Shown piece by piece: positions 14,457-23,195 of a DNA stretch of 64,000 nucleotides. The notes beneath the pieces were generated by a model. That model saw nothing but the letters and a program-made list of their open reading frames with translations. It had not been told where the DNA came from and searched no databases. Made by a program: the position numbers and the translations under genes. Source of the DNA: Pontibacter deserti (GTDB lineage: Bacteria; Bacteroidota; Bacteroidia; Cytophagales; Hymenobacteraceae); the NCBI RefSeq assembly GCF_023630255.1, contig NZ_JALPRS010000001.1, positions 992,001-1,056,000 on the forward strand, read 5' to 3'. How positions within the stretch are numbered: the stretch's first letter is position 1; the number at the start of each line of letters is the position of its first letter.

Positions 14457-17201
14457 ATGTCTATGGACCAGAAATTTCCTTTTTATACGTTGGAAATGCA
14501 GGGCGTACTGGACAAGCTACAGACAAAGCTGGACGGATTATCAGATCAGGAAGCTGCTGAGCGCCGGAAATTATATGGCTACAACGAACTTACGGATAAG
14601 GAAGGGGTTAGCCCGGTTTATATTTTCCTGAAGCAGTTCGCAGATTTCCTGATCCTGATATTGTTGATTGCTGCTGGTGTGGCCTGGTATGCCGGGCAAC
14701 GCGTGGATGTTTATGTAATACTGGGAGTAATCTTCTTTAATGCTATACTTGGTTTTCTGCAGGAGTACCGCGCCGAAAAAGCCATACTTGCCCTGAAGCA
14801 GATGATTAAGCAACAGGCTATGGTTATCCGGAATTGTAACACGCATCCTGTTGCGGCCCGTGAACTGGTACCTGGCGATATTATAGTGCTGGAAGAAGGG
14901 GACAGTATACCTGCCGATGCCCGCCTCCTTTCTCTCAAGAACCTGCAGACAATAGAAGCATCGCTTACCGGTGAGTCACTTCCGGCAGAAAAACAGCTAA
15001 CGCCTTTACCTTTAAATACCCTTTTAGGAGATTGCAGCAACATGCTCTGGAAAGGCACTTATGTGGCGCGAGGTACAGCTACTGCCGTTGTAACAGCTAC
15101 AGGTTCCAATACTGAATTAGGTAAAATATCAGGTTCTCTCAGCAGTATAAAAAAAACCAGTACCAACTTCAGGAAAAAGACAGAGCGACTAGCCAAGCAA
15201 ATGGCCACCATAGCAATCTTTGCCTCTGTTGTTGTTTTTCTTATCGGTTACTTTGTGCGGGGATATGCATTCGACGAAGTTTTACTGATCACAGTAGCAT
15301 CCCTGGTCTCTGCTATACCGGAAGGCATGCCGGCCGTTATCTCAATTGTACTGGCGATAGGAGCTAAACGCATGGCCGATCAGCAAGCCATCATCCGTGA
15401 GTTTACAGCCACCGAAATGTTAGGTTCTGTTTCGGTTATTCTTACAGATAAGACCGGTACACTCACACAAAGCATCCTTACTGTTAAAAGAATATACCTG
15501 GGAGATGGATCAGAATATGAGGTAACTGGTAGTGGCTATGTTCCGGAAGGCGAAATCAGAAAACAGGGCAACGTTGTTGTGCCGGCAGATGACGTGGTGC
15601 TAAGTAAACTGCTTTTCATTGCCAGGGTCTGTAATAATGCCCGCCTTCACAATTCAACTGCTGTACAACAGAACTGTGCTTCTCCGGAAGTATCCGGTGA
15701 CCCAACCGAGATAGCTTTACTTATACTTGCCAAAAAAGCTGGGGCAGATAATTATTTGTCTCTGGTTCAGTTAGATGATCTACCATTTAATTCTGATCAG
15801 AAATTTAGGGCAACAGCTGTAACACTTAATAACAAACATGAACTACTGTCGGTAGGTGCACCTGAAAAAATACTGGACCTCTCTACCCATATACTTACAC
15901 CGGATGGAGCTATACTTTTAAGCCATGAAGTAAAGCAGCAGATAAAAGACAGGATGAATGCCTGGGGCGATGAAGCCATACGTATTCTTGCACTTGCTTA
16001 CAAACCTATAGAACCTCTGGATGGTGAACTTACTGCGGAAGATGTACAGGACCTGGTATGGGTAGGAATAACCGGAATAACGGATCCGCCAAGGGAAGGT
16101 GTGCAGGAAGCAGTGGCAGCCTGTAAATCGGCAGGCATACGGGTAATGATGGTAACCGGTGATTATAAAAAGACAGGTGCAGCCATTGCCCGCGAAGTAG
16201 GTATCCTGCATAAACATCTTCCTGAAAATAATTACCCTGAAGCAGTACAGGAAGATGATCTTGCTGTAGACGATAATTGTTTTGAAAAACTGGTAAATAA
16301 TGTAGCTGTTTTTGCGAGGGTGAGTCCGGGTACTAAACTGCGGATTGCAGAACATTTACAGAAACAGGGGCACCTGGTGGCAATGACTGGTGATGGCGTA
16401 AATGATGCACCAGCTTTAAAACGAGCTGATGTAGGCATTGCTATGGGTATAAGAGGAACGGATGTTGCCAAAGATGCTGCCCAGATCGTTTTATCAGATG
16501 ATAATTTTGCTACTATAGTCCGGGCCATCCGCGAAGGCAGAATTGTATTTCAGAATGTGCGGCAATCCAGTTTTTTTCTACTCACTACCAACTTTGCCGA
16601 TGTATCTGTTTTTATAGTTGCCATTGCTATTGGCTGGCCTTTTCCGCTTACTGCTACGCAAATCCTCTGGGTCAACCTGATAACGGATGGTGTAATGGAA
16701 CTGGGGCTAGCTGCCGAACGTGGGCATGGCAATATTATGGCGCAGAAACCTGTTCCGCGAGATGCCAACATACTGGATAAATCTATAATACCTTACCTGT
16801 TGCTGATGAGCAGTATCATGCTGGTACTTGCTTTAAGTGTTTTTGCCTATTATCTCCCTCAGGATATTGCCTTAGCACGCACAGGAGCTTTTATTGTAAT
16901 TGCTATGACGCAGGTTTTTAATGCCTTTAACATGCGTTCGCTGGAGCGTTCTTTATTTGAGATCGGGTTCTTTACAAACAAGTATGTAAACCTGTCTTTT
17001 ATCGTATCCGTGGCATTGCAACTGGTTGTTATTTATTCCTCATTCCTGAACGATATCTTCCGCTTCGAAAAAATGCCACTAACAGATTTGATAGTTCTTT
17101 TTATACTTTGCTCTTCTGTAGTCTGGGTAGCAGAAATTTACAAGTACCTGAGCTTTTACAGAGGTAAGGCCGCTAAACAAAAAGTTATACTTCCAGCCTG
17201 A
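14457..17201 (+). CDS. P-type cation-transporting ATPase, Ca2+ (SERCA/PMR1-like) type
   Basis: A 914-residue P2-type ATPase of the inner membrane. Visible parts: N-terminal cation-ATPase domain; actuator motif TGES (ASLTGESLPAEKQ); M4 motif AIPEGMPAV, matching the PEGLP of calcium pumps; phosphorylation motif DKTGTLT with Asp331; ATP-binding domain; hinge MTGDGVNDAPALKRADVGIAMG; and M6 motif WVNLITDG, again calcium-pump-like. The C-terminal four helices follow. The M4 and M6 residues favour Ca2+ (possibly Mn2+) over Na+/K+, but ion specificity is an inference. It probably exports the ion using ATP. The downstream trehalose phosphatase gene is 108 bases away with no terminator seen between. 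Confidence 0.93.
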   Translation: MSMDQKFPFYTLEMQGVLDKLQTKLDGLSDQEAAERRKLYGYNELTDKEGVSPVYIFLKQFADFLILILLIAAGVAWYAGQRVDVYVILGVIFFNAILGFLQEYRAEKAILALKQMIKQQAMVIRNCNTHPVAARELVPGDIIVLEEGDSIPADARLLSLKNLQTIEASLTGESLPAEKQLTPLPLNTLLGDCSNMLWKGTYVARGTATAVVTATGSNTELGKISGSLSSIKKTSTNFRKKTERLAKQMATIAIFASVVVFLIGYFVRGYAFDEVLLITVASLVSAIPEGMPAVISIVLAIGAKRMADQQAIIREFTATEMLGSVSVILTDKTGTLTQSILTVKRIYLGDGSEYEVTGSGYVPEGEIRKQGNVVVPADDVVLSKLLFIARVCNNARLHNSTAVQQNCASPEVSGDPTEIALLILAKKAGADNYLSLVQLDDLPFNSDQKFRATAVTLNNKHELLSVGAPEKILDLSTHILTPDGAILLSHEVKQQIKDRMNAWGDEAIRILALAYKPIEPLDGELTAEDVQDLVWVGITGITDPPREGVQEAVAACKSAGIRVMMVTGDYKKTGAAIAREVGILHKHLPENNYPEAVQEDDLAVDDNCFEKLVNNVAVFARVSPGTKLRIAEHLQKQGHLVAMTGDGVNDAPALKRADVGIAMGIRGTDVAKDAAQIVLSDDNFATIVRAIREGRIVFQNVRQSSFFLLTTNFADVSVFIVAIAIGWPFPLTATQILWVNLITDGVMELGLAAERGHGNIMAQKPVPRDANILDKSIIPYLLLMSSIMLVLALSVFAYYLPQDIALARTGAFIVIAMTQVFNAFNMRSLERSLFEIGFFTNKYVNLSFIVSVALQLVVIYSSFLNDIFRFEKMPLTDLIVLFILCSSVVWVAEIYKYLSFYRGKAAKQKVILPA

Positions 17202-17309
17202 AAAGCAAATTTGGAATAGTGTGGTAACAGGTTTATACTTACTTCGTACAGCCATGCATTACCAGTAACTACTAGTATAAGTATAATTTTAATTCAAGCC
17301 ATATACATT

Positions 17310-18131
17310 GTGAAAGACAAACCTATTGCGAAGACAGAAGCGAATAAACTACCATCAGCATTACATGCTATGCCACAATTGCTGAAAGGTAAAAAGCCTG
17401 CTGTTTTCCTGGATTATGATGGCTGTCTTACGCCGATCGTGCCACGCCCGGAGCAGGCTAAACTTAGTGATCAGATGCGGGATACGTTGCAGAGGCTCTC
17501 AGCTCTCTGTTTTGTCGCTGTGGTAAGTGGCCGCGACAGAGCTAATGTGGAGCAGTTAGTGCAACTAAATGAATTATACTTTGCAGGCTCTCATGGCTTT
17601 GATATAACCGGACCAGATAATATGCAGACTGAGCCCGGTGGGGCCAAAGAAGCTTTACCGGCTTTAGATGCAGCCCAACAGGAACTGCAGCATAAGTTAC
17701 AACAGGTAGATGGCGTACTGGTGGAGCGTAAACGCTATGCCATAGCCGTGCATTTCCGGAATGTGCCCGATGAGCAGGTTGACCATGTAAAGCAGGTTAC
17801 AGAAGATATCATCCACCAGAATCCGCTGCTAAAGAAAGGACTTGGCAAAAAGATCATCGAGCTCAAACCAAACCTGGACTGGCATAAAGGTAAGGCTGTA
17901 CTCTGGCTGCTAAAAGAGCTGAAACTGGATACACCAGAAATCTTACCTGTCTATATTGGAGATGATATTACAGACGAAGATGCCTTTGCAGCCCTACAGG
18001 GTAATGGAGTAGGTATACTGGTTGGCGAACACGATGATCTGACTGCCGCTACCTATAGGCTTGAAGATGTAGATGAAGTTCAGGTTTTCCTGGAAAAGAT
18101 GATTAAGGAGTTAGAAAGTCAGAAAGTTTAG
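17310..18131 (+). CDS. otsB: Trehalose-6-phosphate phosphatase
   Basis: This HAD-family enzyme removes phosphate from trehalose 6-phosphate, the last step of OtsA-OtsB trehalose synthesis. Its 273 residues contain FLDYDGCLTPIVPRPEQA (nucleophile and general-acid Asp), VAVVSGRDRANVEQLV, SHGFDI, a Lys-rich third motif (LDWHKGKAVLWLL), and the metal-binding loop YIGDDITDEDAFAAL. These are the standard OtsB motifs. The start appears to be GTG at 17310; no in-frame ATG precedes it after the nearest upstream stop, though ATG codon 21 is possible. No otsA is in the window, so the synthase must be elsewhere or the substrate differs. Confidence 0.93.
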   Translation: MKDKPIAKTEANKLPSALHAMPQLLKGKKPAVFLDYDGCLTPIVPRPEQAKLSDQMRDTLQRLSALCFVAVVSGRDRANVEQLVQLNELYFAGSHGFDITGPDNMQTEPGGAKEALPALDAAQQELQHKLQQVDGVLVERKRYAIAVHFRNVPDEQVDHVKQVTEDIIHQNPLLKKGLGKKIIELKPNLDWHKGKAVLWLLKELKLDTPEILPVYIGDDITDEDAFAALQGNGVGILVGEHDDLTAATYRLEDVDEVQVFLEKMIKELESQKV

Positions 18132-18170
18132 GAGTTAGTGAGTTAAAGAGTTAACAACTATTACCTTATG

Positions 18171-18214
18171 ACAAAATAAGCCTGTCGCTACTTGAAGTGA
18201 CAGGCTTATTTTGT
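18171..18214. terminator. Bidirectional terminator between otsB and the exonuclease gene
   Basis: ACAAAATAAGCCTGTC (18171-18186) pairs with GACAGGCTTATTTTGT (18199-18214), with further pairing inside the loop. The A/T ends give T-rich tails in both directions, and the two flanking genes converge here. Confidence 0.8.
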
Positions 18215-18269
18215 TTATACCTGAATTTAAAGCTAAACTCTCTAATTCATAATCTCTTCAACTTCTAAA

Positions 18270-19859
18270 CTAGTCAAAGACTATAACTTTGTCTTTGTGC
18301 TTGCTGCGCATGTGGTTTCGGATGATCTGCTGTATGTCTTTGTTGTCGTTGTAGCGGGTAATAGCAGTTTTAAAATCTTCCAGCGTTGAGGCAGAGAAAG
18401 TCTCGTCTACAAAGCCGAATCCAAGGTATGTACCGTGCTCTACTACCACCACTGTCTTTTCGCCCGGCTCACGTCCTTTGCTAAGAATAACAAAGCTGTT
18501 GTGCTCATAGGTAATCGAATCTATAGCAGCATTAACGCGCATATTATAGGTTTCTGGTCCTTCTTTGCCAATGCAGGCGCCGTTGCACTGGTGCACCTGG
18601 TAATCAAAACAGGCACCTGCGGTTTTATACAGATCACACAGCTTCTGGCACAGGTTATACTTGCTCACTTTATGAAACAGAAAACCTTTGGCCTTGTAGT
18701 GGTTCGATAGTGCAATAAGCGGCGTCATGCTTACATTATCCGCTTTATTTATACTTCCATAAGTCAGGCGTTTATATCCTTTCTCGTCTTCGTAAACAAA
18801 GATGCCGGTATTAAACACACTTCGCCGCTGCTGTCGGTTATAATGCGGTTTCATCCGCTTTATCTCCGCCGACTCATACAACAAAGCGACCAGTTCATTA
18901 CCCATTAATTCATAGGTGATATCGGCAATGTTGTTTTTAAAATCCAAAGACTTCCTACTCTTATAATCAATATTGAAGTGCTGAATAATGCGCTTTTTGA
19001 TGTTGATGCTTTTGCCTACATAGATCACCTCACCAGCTTCGTTGTGGAAGTAATAAACACCCGGTACCATTGGCAAAGCATCTACCTGTTCTTTACTAAT
19101 GTTTGGCGGCAGTAACGATGTTTTGATCTCCTGCTTCAGTACCTGCGAAGTATGTTCGGCAGCCATGTTCATGTTGCCATCCACCACCGGACGGTTGATC
19201 TTGATCAGCTTATCGAAAAGTATAGCTGTCGCTTCGGCATCACCAATCGCGCGGTGTCGTTGCTTCAGGTCTATATCTATACTTTTGCAGAGCTTGCCTA
19301 AACTATAAGAGGGCAAACCTGGAATAAGTGCACGGCTCAGACGCACGGTACACAAGGTTTTGCGCTGGAAAGTATAGCCCAGGTCAGCAAATTCTTTTTT
19401 AATGAAAGAGTAATCGAAGCGTACATTATGGGCCACGAAGATCTTGCCCTCGGTAAACTCTACAATCTCTTTGGCTACTTCATAAAACTTAGGCGCGTCC
19501 TGCACCATCTCGTCCGAAATACCGGTAAGCTGCGTTATGAAATAGGGGATAGGGCGCTGCGGGTTTATGAGCGTGTTATACTTGTCCACGATCTTCTGAC
19601 CGTCATGTATAAAGATTGCGATCTCCGTAATTTTGTCCTGAGCAGGCTGTCCGCCTGTTGTCTCAATGTCAATGATTGCGTACAAATGACTCGGATTTAG
19701 GTCTGTTTCTGTAGTAGCGCAGGCAGGTGCCGGCAGCTCTTCTCTTAAACCAATATTTTTAGTAATCCGTTTCAATTTGGTATTCGAACTATAAAGTCTG
19801 CAAATCTGTTTAGCAAGTGTGGGAAGTATAACTTTGTCAGGCTGCTTTGTTCTCATCAT
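18270..19859 (-). CDS. DEDDh exonuclease fused to GIY-YIG (UvrC N-terminal-like) nuclease
   Basis: The protein has two nuclease domains. The first is a DnaQ-like 3'-5' exonuclease: AIIDIETTGG (DxE near residue 64), AHNVRFDYSFI, and HRAIGDAEA with the catalytic His and Asp. The second is GIY-YIG: PGVYYFHNEAGEVIYVGKSINIKKRI. A Cys-rich stretch follows (NLCQKLC, GACFDY, QCNGAC), matching the region where UvrC binds an iron-sulphur cluster. The UvrC helicase-interaction and C-terminal RNase H-like nuclease parts are absent, so it resembles the E. coli Cho idea with an added exonuclease. A role in nucleotide excision or damage repair is inferred. The ATG at 19859 (or 19856) overlaps the upstream AI-2E-family gene by about 23 bases; a further ATG at 19886 is less likely. 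Confidence 0.88.
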   Translation of the reverse strand: MMRTKQPDKVILPTLAKQICRLYSSNTKLKRITKNIGLREELPAPACATTETDLNPSHLYAIIDIETTGGQPAQDKITEIAIFIHDGQKIVDKYNTLINPQRPIPYFITQLTGISDEMVQDAPKFYEVAKEIVEFTEGKIFVAHNVRFDYSFIKKEFADLGYTFQRKTLCTVRLSRALIPGLPSYSLGKLCKSIDIDLKQRHRAIGDAEATAILFDKLIKINRPVVDGNMNMAAEHTSQVLKQEIKTSLLPPNISKEQVDALPMVPGVYYFHNEAGEVIYVGKSINIKKRIIQHFNIDYKSRKSLDFKNNIADITYELMGNELVALLYESAEIKRMKPHYNRQQRRSVFNTGIFVYEDEKGYKRLTYGSINKADNVSMTPLIALSNHYKAKGFLFHKVSKYNLCQKLCDLYKTAGACFDYQVHQCNGACIGKEGPETYNMRVNAAIDSITYEHNSFVILSKGREPGEKTVVVVEHGTYLGFGFVDETFSASTLEDFKTAITRYNDNKDIQQIIRNHMRSKHKDKVIVFD

Positions 19860-20988
19860 CGTTCCGCTTGCCACGGCCCAGTCCATTCCATATTTCCTGC
19901 AGCCAGTTCGTTACTTTCCGGTGCCGTTTAGGTGCTACATCATCAATATCTGCCAGCAAGAACCCAATCGGTTTTAGCGGCTCATATACATCAAACATCA
20001 CTTTAAGCATGGCAATAAACGGAATAGATAAGATCATACCGGCAGCACCCCAGATCTCTCCGCCAATAAGTAAGGCAACTATAGCCGCAAAAGGATTTAT
20101 ACTTACTTTGGATCCGACAATATAGGGGGTTATAAAATTACCTTCCAGGAATTGCACAAAAGCAAATACTAACACTACTAACACAGCATCAATTAAATGG
20201 CCGGTGGTGGCAAGGGTAAACAACGCGGGTAGCAGTGCCCCGATCATGATCCCGATATAGGGAATGATGGTAAGTATAGAAGCAAAGATTCCGAAGAAGA
20301 TAGCATATTTCACCCCAAGTATAAGCAGGCCGGCCGAGTTCAGTAATGATACGATCACGATCACGATCATCAGCCCGGAAATGTAACTCTGCACCACGCT
20401 TTGTATGTTGGACACCGTCTGCATCATGCTGCTGCGGCGGTCTTTGGCAACAAACTGGAACATGAACTGCTGCAGGTGGTCGCGGTAATATAAAAGGCAG
20501 AAAACAAAGATCGGAACCAGTGTAAATGCAGCAATGGCACCGGTAGTAATAGAAATTGTGTTCCCTAAAAAAGTGGTGGCAATATCCTGTAAGCTTCCTA
20601 CGGCATTGCGCACCAGCTCGCTTTTACCGGAAGGTATGATCCCGAATTTTTTAAACAGGAACAGCTGTACCTTATCTACTAGGTTACCAATGTTATCGCC
20701 TATTGTGTCTAGTTCTGATGTTAAGCTGAGTAACTGCACAGACAAAAACCAGATCACAAGCGCAAGTATGACCACGATCAGGACGATGCTTAAAAGTATA
20801 GCCAACGGCCTTGGTATCCTGAACTTATATTCCATGTCCCGGATTAGGGGCAACAGTAGCAGGGCAAACAGCATGGCAAACGCAAGCGGCACCAGCACCG
20901 ACTGAAACATCTGTAACAGCCAGATCAGCAGGATGATACCAAGTATAATAACAGTATACTTAAAATATACAGGCAGTTTTATTTCCAT
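19837..20988 (-). CDS. AI-2E family permease
   Basis: A 383-residue inner-membrane protein of the AI-2E transporter family (PF01594): about eight hydrophobic helices, with a characteristic central soluble segment. LLYYRDHLQQFMFQFVAKDRR, QSVVQSYISGLMIVIVIVSLLN, YIGIMIGALLPALFTL and FLEGNFITPYIVGSKVSINPFAAIVALLIGG are the usual family landmarks. Members have been linked to autoinducer export, but also to Na+/H+ exchange and other transport, so the substrate should not be assumed. The gene is divergent from parE across a 344-base spacer and overlaps the downstream exonuclease gene, suggesting one transcript. Confidence 0.9.
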   Translation of the reverse strand: MEIKLPVYFKYTVIILGIILLIWLLQMFQSVLVPLAFAMLFALLLLPLIRDMEYKFRIPRPLAILLSIVLIVVILALVIWFLSVQLLSLTSELDTIGDNIGNLVDKVQLFLFKKFGIIPSGKSELVRNAVGSLQDIATTFLGNTISITTGAIAAFTLVPIFVFCLLYYRDHLQQFMFQFVAKDRRSSMMQTVSNIQSVVQSYISGLMIVIVIVSLLNSAGLLILGVKYAIFFGIFASILTIIPYIGIMIGALLPALFTLATTGHLIDAVLVVLVFAFVQFLEGNFITPYIVGSKVSINPFAAIVALLIGGEIWGAAGMILSIPFIAMLKVMFDVYEPLKPIGFLLADIDDVAPKRHRKVTNWLQEIWNGLGRGKRNDDENKAA

Positions 20989-21332
20989 TCAGTAGAACAT
21001 GTAGCTGTTACAAGCTTGTTTGTGTTTAAGTCAGGCTATTCCTTTGGCTCCTAATATACAAAATTTAGTATATATTTATGCTAAAAAAATTAGCTTATTG
21101 TATCAGTAAAATATCTTTTGTTTTGTGAACTGTAAGTGATTTTTTATAGTTGTATATCCTATAGGATAAGCAGTAGCTACTTGTAATAAGAATTAAAAAC
21201 TAAAAAAATTAGTAAATATTTTTTGTTACTTTGTGGTTGAGGAGCGCAGCGGAACTAATATTGCATGTTGTCTCTTATATTTCCTATATTTCCGAGTAAT
21301 TCCACCGAATCAAATACACTTACGCTTACAGA
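20989..21332. other. 344-base AT-rich divergent intergenic region
   Basis: This spacer separates the AI-2E gene (minus) from parE (plus) and must hold promoters for both. I see A/T tracts and a TTACTTTG element (21226-21233) one base off the TAnnTTTG -7 consensus, but no matching -33 box. There is no open frame longer than about 16 codons, no tRNA, and no convincing hairpin-with-T-run. I do not see a structured RNA that I can support. Confidence 0.6.
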
Positions 21333-23195
21333 ATGGCAGAGTTAGAGCACAATTATAACGAAGACAGCATTCGCTCGCTGGAGCCGCGCGAGCACATCAG
21401 GTTACGCCCTGGTATGTACATCGGCAAGCTTGGAGACGGTTCTTCGGCCGATGACGGTATTTACATTTTGGTGAAAGAGGTAATCGACAACTCCATCGAC
21501 GAACACGTGATGGGCTTCGGTAAAACCATCGACATCAAGATCTCAGACCACAAGGTACAGGTGCGCGACTATGGCCGTGGTATTCCGCTGGGTAAAGTGA
21601 TCGACTGCGTGAGCAAGATCAACACCGGTGGTAAGTATGACAGCAAGGCTTTCCAGAAATCAGTGGGTCTGAACGGTGTGGGTACAAAAGCGGTAAACGC
21701 ATTGTCAAGCCACTTCCGCATTCAGTCGGTTCGTGATGGTCAGATGAAAGCAGCTGAGTTTGAGCGTGGCGTTTTAACAAACGATCTGCCACTGGAGCAG
21801 ACTTCTCAGCGCAACGGTACCCTTACTACGTTCACGCCGGACGATACCATCTTCAAGAACTACCAGTTTAACCTAGAGTACCTGGAGAACCAGATCTGGA
21901 ACTATGTATACCTGAACGCTGGCTTAACTATAAACTTCAACGGCAAAAAGTTCTACTCAGAAAATGGTCTCCTGGACCTGCTGCGTAACAAAGCCGATGA
22001 AGAAACTATGCGCTACCCGATCATCCACCTGAAAGGGCCGGATATTGAATTGGCGCTAACACACGGCAATGACTACGGTGAAGAATACTATAGCTTTGTG
22101 AACGGCCAGTATACTACTATGGGTGGTACACACCTTGCTGCTTTCCGTGAGGCGGTGGTTAAAACGGTGCGCGATTTCTTTAAGAAGGACTACGATGCTG
22201 CGGATATCCGAGGCTCTATTATAGGTGCTGTATCGCTCCGTGTACAGGAGCCGGTGTTCGAATCACAGACGAAGACAAAGCTTGGTTCTATCGAAATGGG
22301 ACCAGATGGTCCTGCAGTTCGTGCCTATATCAACGATTTTGTTAAAGAGGCCCTTGATAACTACCTGCACAAGAACCCGGCTACTGCAGAAGCCCTGAAG
22401 AAACGAATTGAGCAGAGTGAGCGCGAGCGCAAGGACATGGCCGGTGTTAAAAAGCTGGCGAACCAGCGTGCTAAAAAAGCGAACCTGCACAACCGCAAAC
22501 TGCGCGATTGCCGCCTGCACTTCAACGAAGACAAGCACGAGAATTCACTGCTGTCTACGCTCTTTATAACAGAGGGTGACTCTGCAAGTGGTTCTATTAC
22601 CAAGTCCCGTAACGTGGACACGGAAGCTGTATTCAGTTTAAGAGGTAAGCCATTGAACTGCTTCGGCATGAAGAAGAAAATCGTTTACGAAAACGAGGAG
22701 CTTAACCTGCTGCAGCACGCCTTGAACATTGAAGAAGGATTGGATGGGCTGCGTTACAACCGCGTGGTAATCGCAACTGATGCCGACGTGGATGGTATGC
22801 ACATTCGTTTGCTGCTGCTTACGTTCTTCCTGCAGTTCTTCCCGGACCTGGTGCGTAACGGTCACGTGTTTATACTTGAAACGCCGCTGTTCCGTGTTCG
22901 CAACAAGAAAGAAACGATCTACTGCTACAACGAAACCGAAAAGCAGGAAGCAATACAGAAGCTGGGCAAACGCCCTGAAATTACCCGATTCAAAGGGCTT
23001 GGAGAGATCTCTCCGGATGAGTTTGGCAAGTTCATTGGCGATAACATCAAACTGAAGCCGGTGATTTTGCAGAAGGATACTACGATCCAGAAAATGCTGA
23101 ACTACTACATGGGCAAGAACACGCCGGAGCGTCAGCAGTTCATCATCGAGAATTTGAAGATTGAGAAAGACATAGTTGAAGAAATTTATGCATAA
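21333..23195 (+). CDS. parE: DNA topoisomerase IV subunit B (GyrB/ParE family)
   Basis: A 620-residue ATPase subunit of a type IIA topoisomerase. The GHKL ATPase has [13 protein letters not shown] (Asn/Asp of the ATP site), then DYGRGIPLG, then [18 protein letters not shown] (lid glycine motif). TOPRIM follows with [12 protein letters not shown] and [18 protein letters not shown] (metal-binding Asp triad), and the end is [19 protein letters not shown]. It is shorter than most Gram-negative GyrB proteins and directly followed by an A subunit, the usual ParE-ParC arrangement in Bacteroidota; the separate GyrA and GyrB would lie elsewhere. It decatenates chromosomes. Start ATG at 21333 is clear. 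The AAGTATA heptamer is notably scarce here. Confidence 0.92.
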   Translation: MAELEHNYNEDSIRSLEPREHIRLRPGMYIGKLGDGSSADDGIYILVKEVIDNSIDEHVMGFGKTIDIKISDHKVQVRDYGRGIPLGKVIDCVSKINTGGKYDSKAFQKSVGLNGVGTKAVNALSSHFRIQSVRDGQMKAAEFERGVLTNDLPLEQTSQRNGTLTTFTPDDTIFKNYQFNLEYLENQIWNYVYLNAGLTINFNGKKFYSENGLLDLLRNKADEETMRYPIIHLKGPDIELALTHGNDYGEEYYSFVNGQYTTMGGTHLAAFREAVVKTVRDFFKKDYDAADIRGSIIGAVSLRVQEPVFESQTKTKLGSIEMGPDGPAVRAYINDFVKEALDNYLHKNPATAEALKKRIEQSERERKDMAGVKKLANQRAKKANLHNRKLRDCRLHFNEDKHENSLLSTLFITEGDSASGSITKSRNVDTEAVFSLRGKPLNCFGMKKKIVYENEELNLLQHALNIEEGLDGLRYNRVVIATDADVDGMHIRLLLLTFFLQFFPDLVRNGHVFILETPLFRVRNKKETIYCYNETEKQEAIQKLGKRPEITRFKGLGEISPDEFGKFIGDNIKLKPVILQKDTTIQKMLNYYMGKNTPERQQFIIENLKIEKDIVEEIYA

